DNA of 11,195 nt from Echinostoma caproni (taxonomy: Eukaryota; Platyhelminthes; Trematoda; Plagiorchiida; Echinostomatidae): NCBI GenBank assembly GCA_900618425.1, contig UZAN01000292.1, positions 1-11,195 of the forward strand, in the 5' to 3' direction. Below are positions 1 to 7,536 of this stretch, in pieces. The notes beneath the pieces were generated by a model, which searched no databases, was not told the origin of the DNA, and was given only the letters and a program-made list of their open reading frames with translations. Made by a program: the position numbers and the translations under genes. How positions within the stretch are numbered: the first letter of the stretch is position 1; each line of letters starts with the position of its first letter.

Positions 1-19
1 CCAACGGGACCATCCTTCT

Positions 20-307
20 GTGGGTCTGTTCCATGTACCGTTTATTCCTTTATCATTCGTTTATGTAGTATCTTTTCCACTACATGCCCCGAGTCACCTG
101 AGGCAGGTTATAAATAGCACTCAACTTGGAAATGGGAACCAGCATGTCGAGACCCCAACTAGACGAAGCAATACTTTGGACCTGATTGTTTCATTAGAAT
201 TAACGGAAACGGATTGTTACAGCGAACCCTACCCGGGTGTGACCGAGACAGAAGGATTTTGGTTTTTCTGTACCATTGAAAACTCTTCAGAAATCAGCCC
301 CCAATAG
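20..307 (+). pseudogene. LINE relic: C-terminal part of the endonuclease domain
   Basis: This 95-codon stretch contains HVETPTRRSNTLDLIVS. It matches the conserved block of AP-endonuclease-like LINE nucleases, in which a PTR motif is followed by a hydrophobic LDL(I/V) strand. About 30 residues later the usual GxSDH active-site block should follow; the equivalent here reads GVTETEGFWFFCTIE, so the SDH catalytic dyad residues appear lost. The first 30 codons show no recognisable endonuclease motif and may be non-homologous or out of frame. The apparent start codon is probably irrelevant because this is an internal piece of a longer ORF. It overlaps the next piece, which lies in another frame and implies an indel near 280-310. 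Confidence 0.7.
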
Positions 308-482
308 GCCTTTTCATCTGGTAAACTGGAAAGCTCTACCTTCTATAGTTCTATCCCAAAACTGGAACACTCTTTTTATGGCCGGAAACACTCAGCTCGC
401 AGTAGATTACCTTTGCTCTAGTTCAGAATTCTCTATTAATTCTATCACACCAACACAATACTTCGTATGTGCATTGCTATGA
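276..482 (+). pseudogene. LINE relic: linker between endonuclease and reverse transcriptase
   Basis: This short open stretch includes WKALPSIVLSQNWNTLFM followed by a further 20 residues. It resembles the linker of jockey/CR1 ORF2 proteins, where a helix containing an (I/D)W(N)xLF motif lies between the endonuclease and the polymerase. No catalytic residue is expected here. It is placed by order: endonuclease tail before it, polymerase fingers after it. The frame differs from both neighbours, which fits accumulated indels. On its own this piece would not be identifiable. Confidence 0.6.
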
Positions 483-1357
483 CTAAACTAAAAACTAAAG
501 TTTTTAATCTCCAATGTGGCTGCCTAATAACCAGAGATTTTTCAACGCTCTGGCAGCTCAATAGCACGGTGCAAAAAATAAAACTATTGTCTTTGAGTCA
601 GATGAAAAGGAAGGAACGGAATGCTCTGAGCCATCCAAAGGAATCAGCGTCACTAGCAAAACTATTAAGAACGAGGAATCCGACATCACACTTTTCGATT
701 TCGGCACTTGTTTACAACAACAATTTCATCACGGAGCCAAAAGTTATGACTGAAACCGTAAATGTATTTTTCGCCTCCTCACAGATAAGTGACAACACAC
801 CATTCGGTCATCAAGCTACAATTCCAACAGTAGAGCCATTATCAAATATCACATTCTACCCAGCCGACATTTCCCCTCTTTTATTTGCTACCATCAATTT
901 GTCTTATAGACCAGATGCTGATTCCTTACCATCAGCCGTCTTTAAGCTGAGGGAACCTGACATCTCAATTCTTCTTTCAAACATGTTTACTATATCCATG
1001 AAGTTTAGCAGGTACCCATCACAGTGGAAAACCTCTGTGATCATCCATATTCACAAGAAGGGATCCCGACAAGAGCGTGCCAACTTTAGACGAGTAAACC
1101 ACACCCCAGTTATTTCAAGAATTATGGAAAGACTGATAAAAGTTAGGCTAACCACACACCACTTTAACAATAATCTTATAAGTAAAGACCGACATGGATT
1201 TTTGAAATATCACTCGTATGCAACGGGCATGACCGACTTTCTTAATCTTATTACGATCGCTACCAACAACAAGAAATCAGTGATTGCAGTTTGCCTGGAT
1301 GTGACCAAGGCCTTCGACCGAGTTTTTCACAATCTTATCAAAGGTCAAGTCTTATGA
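467..1357 (+). pseudogene. LINE relic: reverse transcriptase, fingers and first palm blocks
   Basis: This is the longest uninterrupted piece of the element, 296 codons, and it corresponds to the N-terminal half of a LINE reverse transcriptase (RT_nLTR type). Residues 1-110 are the pre-RT region, including LVYNNNFITEPKVMTETVNV, the usual block before the fingers. From about residue 140 the polymerase begins: PDADSLPSAVFK, then YPSQWKTSVIIHIHKKGS (a motif-1-like strand ending in HKKG), then HTPVISRIMERLI, then NLISKDRHGFLK. The first catalytic palm block reads VCLDVTKAFDRVFHNLI, with its aspartate codon intact at 1298-1300. The enzyme would copy element RNA at a nicked chromosomal target. The frame ends at a TGA at 1355-1357, while homology carries on in another frame from 1347, so a frameshift lies there. 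The conserved NYRPI block is altered to NFRRV. Confidence 0.92.
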
Positions 1358-1697
1358 TATTCTAGACACCCTTTATTCGCGGTTAGCTTCTTATTTGAAT
1401 TCTCGTAACTAGATGGTTAGTATTATTGGGACGCTGTGGTAATCTAAACCAGTTACCAGTGAAGTTATATAAGGCAGTGTGTTAGCCCCTTCAGTATTCC
1501 TCATGTACGTCAAAGATATTTTACCGTGGTCCGTCATCGGACACCCTTCTTGTTTGCTGGTGGTATAAAATTGTTGTACACGTTTAAACCTGTCAATGTG
1601 AATAAAACAGTGGAGAATATAAGCACTGATCTATGGTCTCTCAGTTCGCGATGTTATGACTGATAAATGGAGTTTTCGGTAAAGGAAAGGTTGTATA
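1347..1697 (+). pseudogene. LINE relic: reverse transcriptase palm with the FADD box mutated to FAGG
   Basis: Homology continues after the frameshift in the frame starting at 1347, with in-frame stops at 1410, 1440 and 1470. Clear landmarks are LASYLNS, then GSVLAPSVFLMYVKDI at 1473-1520, which is the palm block usually read as QGSVLGP. The stop at 1470 sits where the Q normally is. A second frameshift near 1547 leads into FLFAGGIKLLYTF. The position of the catalytic FADD box (1553-1564) therefore reads F-A-G-G, encoded TTT GCT GGT GGT, so both metal-binding aspartates are glycine. The reading continues to a double stop near 1660 and a TAA near 1697. Even without the stops this polymerase would be dead. 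Confidence 0.85.
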
Positions 1698-1769
1698 CTT
1701 ACACATAAGTGTATCCTACACCCCGGTGCTCTTAGTATCAGTAGTGAAACTATTCCTGACAAATCATGA

Positions 1770-2360
1770 GTGCTAGATTTGGGTATGCATTACTCCAGCT
1801 CCTTCACCTTCTCAGAGTATGCCGAGGTCCAAGTCGCCAAATGTCGCGGGACCATAAGACTGATTCAGAAATCTTTCAAGTACCTAGAGAGTAAACTTAG
1901 CGTCTACATGATCATTGCCAGACAACACCTAGAATATGCTGGATTAATTTGCTCTAATATGTGCCGGTGTGACAGAGTAGCGATTGAAAAAAGTTCAGCG
2001 CTACTTTAAAAACAATTATTTGGCTTTTAAACATACCCAAATTAAAAACAACGATGTATTGCATTGAAACTTGAACCTTTATGGCTACGGCGAAAAAAAT
2101 AATTTAACGTGGTCCTATTCGATCGTAACGCATAAGAGTTGCACAACCTTTCCTGAAATGAGAAATCAGTCGAACTACAGATATTCTTTACGAGGCTGGC
2201 ATACCACCATCTTTGTAACTTTTTCTGGAGACTGCCTGTGATAGAACTTTTTATAAACAAATACTCGCTTTTGTGGAATAAGCCTTCTCCACACATTCGT
2301 CCGATTAGTCACTTATCAGTATTCAAGAGAGAATTGAACAAATTTGATGCATTTGTATGA
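1770..2360 (+). pseudogene. LINE relic: reverse transcriptase thumb and C-terminal tail
   Basis: The first 80 codons (1770-2009) start with VLDLGMHYSSSFTFSEYAE, the post-palm DLGV block. They continue through ARQHLEYAGLICSN, the thumb motif usually read as RPHLEYAxxVW, to RVAIEKSSALL. A frameshift at 1993 restores VQRYFKNNYLAF, and a further one at 2052 gives RCIALKLEPLWLRRKK, the LESLxxRR block. That frame, with several stops, runs through YSLLWNKPSPHIRP and SVFKRELNKFDAFV to the terminal TGA at 2358-2360. This fixes the 3' end of the ORF with good confidence because all four terminal blocks appear in the expected order. The GTG at 1770 is not a start; the homology extends upstream of it (HPGALSISSETIPDKS, then a TGA). 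Confidence 0.88.
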
Positions 2361-2937
2361 CCCCTACATTTCCGAAGATCGAGCATATAAATCTGGTTTG
2401 GGGTTCTGACCAGCTACTCTATGGAAAGTGTGATACTACCACGGTTTATATTAAGCAATATATTCTCCAAAAGTTGCGTGCCATATTCAAAAGCTGGAGC
2501 TGAGCCCAGACTGCCGCTTTCCTCTGTTGGTTAAAGATGTCACACCACTGCTAGAGGAAACCTTTTTGTCCCGGATCACGGTTGCGGCTTCTATACAGTT
2601 TCGAACAATACTTATATTGAAATGAAGCTAACCAACGAAAAACAAAACATTCTGAACATTTTCTCTGCAGAAATTCTGAGCTACCAGATGAAAACGGCTC
2701 AAATGTGGAACTGCGCCAACGACACTGATATGCCCTTAGCCACAGATGTTTCAACACTTCTGAAGGGGAAACTTCTGTCACGAACAACGGGTGTGTTCGC
2801 CATGCAGTCTCCAACCATCCCGACCTGAAAAAACAGATCTAACCAAAGAAAAATTCGGATTCAAATTCGTTGAATTTATCTATGGCAAACCCGAAACTGC
2901 ACACTTATGCTGCAGGTCAGAACAAGATATACATCAG
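2361..2937. other. Unassigned DNA after the LINE stop; possibly its 3' UTR in the first part
   Basis: The first hundred or so bases after the LINE stop are likely its 3' untranslated region, but no terminal repeat or poly-A tail marks the end. Beyond that there are short open stretches on both strands: a 68-codon + frame at 2622-2828, an 87-codon minus frame at 2551-2814, and a + stop-to-stop frame of about 57 codons around 2455-2625. None has a motif I recognise. They overlap each other and look like chance openings. Confidence 0.4.
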
Positions 2938-2992
2938 TACATGTCTTAAAGCTTTCTTTCACTTTTTTTTCACTCGAGTCTTGAGACATGTA
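2938..2992. repeat. Imperfect inverted repeat
   Basis: TACATGTCTTAAAG at 2938-2951 is nearly the reverse complement of CTTGAGACATGTA at 2980-2992. The arms are separated by about 28 bases containing a run of eight T. RNA or single-stranded DNA from here could fold into a stem of about 12 pairs with one mismatch and one unpaired base. No coding region adjoins it, and the left-arm flank TAAAGCTTTCTT recurs at about 3057. It could be a remnant of a small hairpin element or chance in AT-rich DNA. Confidence 0.5.
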
Positions 2993-3167
2993 TCATTTGA
3001 TGGCATGAAGATTACTTTAGTGTTAGTAAAGTAGTAGGTACCTCTGCAGCAGTTTTAAAGCTTTCTTGAGACTTCACTCTAAAGACGATTTTCTGCGTTT
3101 TCGATAAATTTAAACTTTTTACGTACCATTTTGAAAATCAGACGTTGACAGTTGGTATCACGTAAGC

Positions 3168-3677
3168 CGTAGGTCATTTCCTCTGCTGCCACACTGTTGG
3201 TAAATTGGTTCATTGGCATCGAAGAAGAGTACGAGGTTATAATAAAGGATTGTTTCAAATTAAGATATACCCAAAAATTCTTGAAATCCGTTCTTTTTGA
3301 AATTTATTAAATGACATCTGCGAACTTATAACCCATCTTTACAAGGTGAACTGAAGTACGCCAACTCCCCCTTCCCAACAAAAGATAAAGCTAGGACGTG
3401 ACGTATCCTATGGTTTGATACAGTAAGACGAACACTATATCTTACGTGTGACAGATGTGTATCGTAGGTCATGGTCGCTGACCAGCCCTGTAAACAGAGG
3501 GGGAGCCATTTTCATGGGTCACGAGTGTAACGGCAATCTGAATAACGTCCAGTACGAATCGCAACGTCTCGACTTCGACTGACCAAATTTACAGTACGTG
3601 GGAAAACAGTTGAAATTCCATTTCTATTATAGACACACATCAATACATATTTTCAACTTAAGAAACCATCGTAGGTC
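3168..3677 (+). repeat. Short motif CGTAGGTC repeated three times
   Basis: CGTAGGTCAT occurs at 3168-3177 and again at 3463-3472, and CGTAGGTC occurs a third time at 3670-3677, giving spacings of 295 and 207 bases. The flanks differ, so these are not full copies of a longer repeat. The first copy lies inside the leader-like sequence next to the LTR candidate. The second is followed by GGTCATGGTCGCTGACC, which is itself a small inverted repeat (five-base arms). Chance is a fair explanation for an eight-base word. Confidence 0.3.
3195..3363 (-). repeat. Candidate LTR with PPT-like and PBS-like flanks (minus orientation)
   Basis: Read on the minus strand, a polypurine tract GGGAAGGGGGAG (3376-3365) is followed by TGGCGTACTTCAGTTCACC. 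The segment ends CCAACA at 3195, so it would begin TG and end CA, as LTRs do, with a length near 169 bases. Inside it are TTATAA and an AATAAA polyadenylation-like signal (3308-3303). Just after the end comes TGGCAGCAGAGG, which begins TGG as primer-binding sites complementary to a tRNA CCA end do. No second copy is visible in the window, and no gag follows on the minus strand below 3190. It could be the missing terminal repeat of a Pao-like or other LTR element, or a coincidence of short signals. Family unknown. Confidence 0.3.
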
Positions 3678-3957
3678 GCAGGTGCAGAACGAAAAAAATA
3701 TGAACGAGACCACACAAATACCGAGCGGGTTAAAACAACTGTTAGAGCGTGGATTTCACAAAAGAGAAAGAAGAGATAAGAAAAGGAAGAGAACGGAATC
3801 AAAAAAGTAGTGTAAAAGCTGTTGAAAAACCGTCACGCCACCCGCCAATCTCGCAGCGATTTCCTGTCGTTTTCTGCACAGATTTTGAACGGAATGAAAT
3901 TTCTAATAGACATCTGAATAACCGTTCCTATTTCATAATTGTTCAAATGCCCCTATT
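3380..3957. other. Unassigned AT-rich DNA
   Basis: No protein motif is visible in any of the six frames. A + frame at 3598-3810 ends in a lysine/arginine-rich stretch and starts at GTG; it overlaps a second + frame at 3749-4057 over an A/G-rich tract (3757-3810). That tract alone explains the basic residues, so neither is called a gene. In the minus direction this DNA lies upstream of the PPT-like tract, where the end of an element's internal region would be expected, but I recognise no pol sequence. Confidence 0.4.
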
Positions 3958-3960
3958 ATA

Positions 3961-4089
3961 TAGGGTAATGGTTAGACCATCGAGCCTAACGACAGAACCG
4001 GAGACAGGAGGAGAATACGCCGGTTTAAGTAAGAATCCACCCAAGTCGGTTGAATAACCCGACTAACCACAGTGTATAGGATTTGAGCC
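3961..4089. repeat. Weak tRNA-like / SINE-like patch
   Basis: On the + strand TAGGGTAATGGT (3961-3972) matches about 10 of 12 positions of the pol III box A consensus. The bases after it (GGTTAGACCATCGAGCC) look like a tRNA D-arm and the start of an anticodon arm. About 45 bases on, GGAGGAGAATACGCC is a poor match to box B. A hairpin (AGTCGGTT / AACCCGACT with one bulged base, 4044-4064) follows. On the other strand GGCTCAAATCC (4089-4079) matches 9 of 11 positions of box B. No clear body-tail structure, poly-A or target duplication is visible, so a decayed tRNA-derived SINE is possible but unproven. Confidence 0.22.
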
Positions 4090-4164
4090 CTGTCGCTCAT
4101 CAAACGAGGACGACTCCCGTCAGATAAACTATCATGATATGAAGATCGATCAAGCATATCTGTC

Positions 4165-5171
4165 GATGAATTTGGGTATTGGAGAATCTTGGTTTTCTTT
4201 TCCTTTTTTTCGATTGTAGAAAACTAGTCGAGCCGTCGGAGACCACAACGTATAACGTTGACAGTAATCTGGGGTGAGTGCAACTGTGGCGTTGATCGTA
4301 GCTAAGTACCGATTGGATGTCGATGAGGCACGATTTTATCCATCTCTTTGCGATACTGATACTGCCACTAACCTTGCAATGCACCCCATGTTCACCTGCA
4401 TTGATGTCTACCAAATGTCTAAGGCCATGACTTTTACATTTGTGGCAAATAAGCTAACCATCAACCTGTACAACTAACCTGTCGCCCGGTGGTATAGCTC
4501 CTAATCAATGACGGTAAGAGTAATAGCAAAACATAACATCAAAATAAATGGTCGATGACCGTAATTTGTAAGCAAACGTCTGAATAATGAATGAAAATAA
4601 GATTGCTCCATGTTTTGGGTTTATTTATTGTTTGATGGTAATTCAATCTGAACGACCACAAAACGTTTCGACTCCGTGACGCTTCACATTCAGATTTCGC
4701 AAGTCGGTATTGTGAATGACGTCAATCAAGTTGGAATAGCCTGAATGCTAATGAACCCAAATGTTCGTTAACCGATATACTGAATTTTGGTCCATTCCGT
4801 TTCGAATTATTCAATTTCAAACTAACCACTGCTGATTGCATCCGTGAATTCGGTATTTCTTGTGAAAGTGTCAAGTATGACAATTGTGCTTAAAATGTTT
4901 CAGTCAACGTGATTAGTCGAACACTCAGGATTATTTGTGTTTGTGGATTGCCGAGTGGATGATACTACAGAAAATGTTCGTTTTGAAGTTTCGAAATTTT
5001 AGAGAGAGACATAAACGAGAGGCGCATATTTATGAGAAAAATGAAGAGTACAAAACTAGAGGTTCCATGATGTGCGTCAGTGCTAAGGAATTAGATAGTT
5101 TGTCGCGACAAGCAGGGGAAAGGGGAAGATAACAAAATACAATTGGCAACTAAATGTATCATTTCCCGGAG
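4165..5171. other. Unassigned DNA below the Pao 3' end
   Basis: This is where the 3' LTR of the minus-strand Pao element should lie. Just beyond its stop, the minus strand reads GGGAAATGATACATT, which could be a degraded polypurine tract, but no TG...CA repeat with a partner copy can be shown. A purine run (AGGGGAAAGGGGAAGA) near 5114-5130 lies on the wrong strand for this element. Short frames at 4274-4477 (+, 67 codons), 4100-4414 (minus, 104 codons) and 4935-5132 (+, 65 codons) have no recognisable motif; the first two overlap on opposite strands. Confidence 0.4.
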
Positions 5172-5744
5172 TCAACCAATTACATGCTCACTATCAGAAA
5201 CATTGCCCAGGATCCCTTCTAATGGACAGATATTTCTTACATCTCTTCTGAACGATCCACTAGTGAATCTTACCTCCACTTCTTTCACGATTCCATCCTT
5301 GCTCTTTCCGGTTGGTTGTATAAGGCCCAAAGGCCACTCATTCCTGGGTTTGTTTTTATTCACCACCAATAACAAATCTCCCGGTTGAAAATCTCGCTGT
5401 CTTATATACCACTTGGATCTGATTTGAATTAAAGAATAGTGATCTCTCGTCCACCGCTTCCAGAAGCTATTTGCGATAACCTGCACTTCACGCCATCTAC
5501 GGTTCTAACGGTCTACTGTGGTTTTAACCTCAGATCTCCAATCGCACCGCCCTATAATGAGCAACATCTGTGGCGTGATTGCTTTACAAGCTTACGGATT
5601 GTCTTGTTGCGGAACGAGCGGTTTATTATTTATTATCCGTTCAGCCTCTATCAGGGCCGTGAGTAATACTTTGTCGGTCACCTGTTTTGCACCAAGGAGT
5701 GCCATCAGTATTCTCTTTATTATCTTAATTAGCCCTTCTCAAAC
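5172..5744 (-). pseudogene. BEL/Pao integrase C-terminus and DUF5641 domain
   Basis: One frame runs from the third catalytic residue of integrase to the end of pol, with three stops. It begins ERGV-stop-EGLIKIIKRIL, where the family has GGVWE: the tryptophan codon is TGA (5741-5739) and the catalytic glutamate (5738-5736) is kept. Next come LIEAERIINNKPL, then a TAA at 5594-5592, then ITPQMLL, a TAG at 5507-5505, and the DUF5641 block VIANSFWKRWTRDHYSLIQI. It continues with FQPGDLLLVVNKNKPRNEWP and LGLIQPTGKSKDGIV, ending RDVRNICPLEG and a stop at 5172. DUF5641 closes the pol of most BEL/Pao elements and is absent from gypsy and copia, so it is the best family marker here. The final 104 codons are stop-free, making this the best-preserved part of the element. 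Confidence 0.94.
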
Positions 5745-6321
5745 TCCCCGCTCGATGGCTGGTGCTAGGAGGGTTGAAGTGCCACTGTAACGCGTCCTTC
5801 AGAAAATGATTATGTATTTTATCCTGAGATCAAGATCGCCAACAAGCCCTCAGTTTATTGGTGGTTCCGACAAAATTCGATCCATTATCACTGAATATGT
5901 GTTCTGATTTGCATCTGCGGACTATGAACCGGTCCAGGGCCATGATGAATGAGTCCATTGAGTATAGGTGCGCTACCTCTAGATATGCTGCTCTCATGGT
6001 CATGCAGGTGAAGAAACACCCGTAGCTTTTTTCCACGGACCGTCCTCGCCTACCATAAAATAGCCCGAAATAGTCTAGACTGACCGAGTGGAATGGCGGC
6101 AGTTGGCTACTCATTCTATTTATAGGCACTGGAGCCATTAGCTGACACTCTGGCTTACCCAATTGCCTACGAAAGTGAACGAATTTGCTCAGAACTCTTT
6201 TTACTGCCGTATTACCCTTGATTATCCATAACCGCCTCCTAATTTCAGATAACACGTGCTCGGGCACTAAATAAACTTCCTTCTCATGAAAGTGACATAT
6301 GAGAAGTTCGGTTACTGTTGT
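5745..6321 (-). pseudogene. BEL/Pao integrase relic: zinc-finger region and DDE core
   Basis: From about 6321 one frame carries VTELLICHFHEKEVYLVPEH, the HHCC-type zinc-binding region. It continues as LSEIRRRLWIIKG and LSKFVHFRRQLG. In this family the last motif is normally CxxC; here both cysteines are phenylalanine (6183-6181 and 6174-6172), and the second histidine position appears to be tyrosine. The catalytic core follows: PPFHSVSLDYFG with the first aspartate at 6075-6073, CMTMRAAYLEVAHLYSMDSF, then HIFSDNGSNFVG with the second aspartate at 5889-5887. A TGA at 5832-5830 interrupts it, but WHFNPPSTSHRAG continues in the same frame. The catalytic glutamate lies just below, in a different frame. 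Integrase joins the DNA copy to the chromosome; this one has lost its zinc site. Confidence 0.93.
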
Positions 6322-6759
6322 CTTGTGGGCAGGATGGCTGGGTGTTTTGCGTCATATGGCAAGTGTGCGTAATGAGTAATGTTTACCACCAAATGGAAGC
6401 ACACAATTTACTAAAGTTGGACACAATTTACGTAGCGGGATACCCCTGTGCACGTGCCCCTAAGGGTCCATTAGCGAAACCTGATGGTCTGTCAACGATT
6501 CTGCTTAAATTAAACGCAAAACATTGTCGAATGCAAGCCTTATTTCCTCTGTCAACAATCTACCCACCCATAGTGACAAAGCACCTTTCTTGCCAACATT
6601 ACGTTGATATATTGCGTAAAGCGCCTCAACCAAGCTGTTGCTCGCAACAGTTTATACCAATGCAAATGATAAGAAAGTAAATTGACGCTTATCGCAAAAG
6701 TTCTTTGGTTGACAGTCACAGAGCGCTTAAGCTCAATCTGCCCTTCGATTTCTTCAGTG
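6322..6759 (-). pseudogene. BEL/Pao linker between RNase H and integrase
   Basis: The frame of the RNase H end continues through LLRATAWLRRFTQYINVML, a block that in Pao polyproteins reads like a helix before the integrase, to a stop at 6552. After about 190 bases of weak homology comes LPYDAKHPAILP (minus, from 6362), an almost unmodified copy of the motif that lies immediately before the integrase zinc finger. The next codons hold a TAA, and homology moves to another frame near 6320. The DNA between 6552 and 6362 gives only fragments. Confidence 0.8.
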
Positions 6760-7460
6760 GAGACCAATTTGAAAGAAGGAATCTCTTCTATGCTTCTTAG
6801 GAATGGCGGCCCCCCGCAGCCAACATTCCCACTTCTGGCCATCTACCTTCAGACCGCGAGTGCAGTGATCTGCAGGATTAATTGTCCCCTTTACGTGATG
6901 CCGTTGCTGAAGTGTTGAGTTTCATGTATTATGACCAATCGGTTAGCTATAAGTGTGCTATAACGAGCTGATCTGTTGTTTAAGTAATGAAGCACAATTG
7001 TTGAATCAGTCCAGTAGAATATAGACCCCTTTGAAATATCCAAATTTTGGTTTGTGGTATCACATAAATTATTCTCTATAACGGCAGCTGCGAACTAGTC
7101 TAGGTGTGTAGTATTTGGAATAGGAATCGAAACCGATTAGCGCGAACTCGGTATCGGACTGAAAACCCACTGAAAAGCGCAAAGCCAGGTAAAACCAAGG
7201 CGAGCTGTAGATGCAGTTAATTCTATTAAGAAAATCATGGAAATATATATTACAAGCAACAAACAATTGTTAGTCGACTCTTGAATGTCCCATCGACAAG
7301 GATATGGTTTATCTGTTTGCTTTCTTGCGCTCAGTCAATCCGGATGATGCCAATTGAGACCACAGGGTTGGTCAGTTATCCCGCTTCTTGATTGGTTACC
7401 TGGAAGCTGTACCGCGGTGCGTACGTACTCGCTACACGATCACTACTGTATGGTAACTGC
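6760..7460 (-). pseudogene. BEL/Pao RNase H relic
   Basis: The RNase H domain, which removes RNA from the RNA:DNA hybrid during replication, is spread over at least three frames. A first block reads LPYSSDRVASTYAPRYSF (around 7460-7400), comparable to the HHFSDAS block; its aspartate is kept but the two histidines are not. Next IELTASTARLGF contains the conserved ELTA block with its glutamate (7223-7212). The third block is FYWTDSTIVLHYLNN with the catalytic aspartate at 7007-7005, followed by IANRL. In the same frame the reading continues past stops into MARSGNVGCGGPPFLRSIEE (from 6842), the usual WLxGPxFL block after RNase H. All three acidic positions can be found, yet frameshifts between blocks make translation of the domain impossible. 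The start boundary is approximate. Confidence 0.85.
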
Positions 7461-7536
7461 CTTAAGTGAAACCACGCGGAACTTAGCCATAACCGGGTTA
7501 CATGCAACAGGCTCGTACTCACGGGTTCTTTGGTTT

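Larger units (their letters stand above)
20..2360 (+). mobile_element. Decayed CR1/jockey-like LINE (non-LTR retrotransposon), 5'-truncated by the window edge
   Basis: One LINE ORF2 can be followed from the end of its endonuclease domain to its last residues, but only by moving between reading frames. Visible blocks in order are an endonuclease tail (PTRRSNTLDLIVS near residue 46 of the first piece), an inter-domain linker, the fingers and palm of an RNA-directed DNA polymerase, the thumb, and the C-terminal tail ending in FKRELNKFDAFV and a TGA at 2358-2360. The order and spacing match ORF2 of CR1/jockey-type elements. Stops occur at, for example, 1410, 1440 and 1470, and there are frame changes near 1347, 1547, 1700-1770, 1993 and 2052, so it cannot be functional. 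The catalytic N-terminal part of the endonuclease is not seen and may lie left of the window. I see no poly-A or simple-repeat tail after 2360, so the 3' boundary is uncertain. Clade assignment is by motif style only. Confidence 0.9.

Noticed and set aside
1410..1472. Apparent C-to-T bias creating stops (Q codons to TAG/TAA) as a RIP-like mutation signature
   Set aside because: Most single-step routes from glutamine, arginine or tryptophan to a stop are C-to-T or G-to-A, so looking only at stops creates this bias. A full alignment would be needed.
1347..2360. In-frame TAG/TAA/TGA codons as possible stop-codon recoding
   Set aside because: All three stop codons occur, mixed with frameshifts and with loss of catalytic residues. 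That is decay, not an alternative code.
3598..3810. 70-codon + frame with a lysine/arginine-rich tail
   Set aside because: It starts at GTG, and the basic tail comes from an A/G-rich DNA tract. No domain and no eukaryotic gene signals.
4079..4180. Hammerhead ribozyme core in the SINE-like patch
   Set aside because: A TTTGATGAG-like word is present on the minus strand, but there is no following stem and GAAA in the required positions.
4100..4414. 104-codon minus frame
   Set aside because: No motif. It is overlapped by other open frames on the opposite strand, and its length is plausible by chance.
5111..5131. Purine-rich tract as the polypurine tract of the Pao element
   Set aside because: The purines are on the + strand, but the element reads on the minus strand, so it would be in the wrong orientation.
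5439..5790. + strand frames of 75 and 90 codons
   Set aside because: They are antisense shadows of the Pao integrase C-terminus and DUF5641 region on the minus strand.
6403..6430. ACACAATTTAC repeated twice 18 bases apart
   Set aside because: Short AT-rich direct repeat inside the decayed Pao linker, with no array. Likely chance or slippage.
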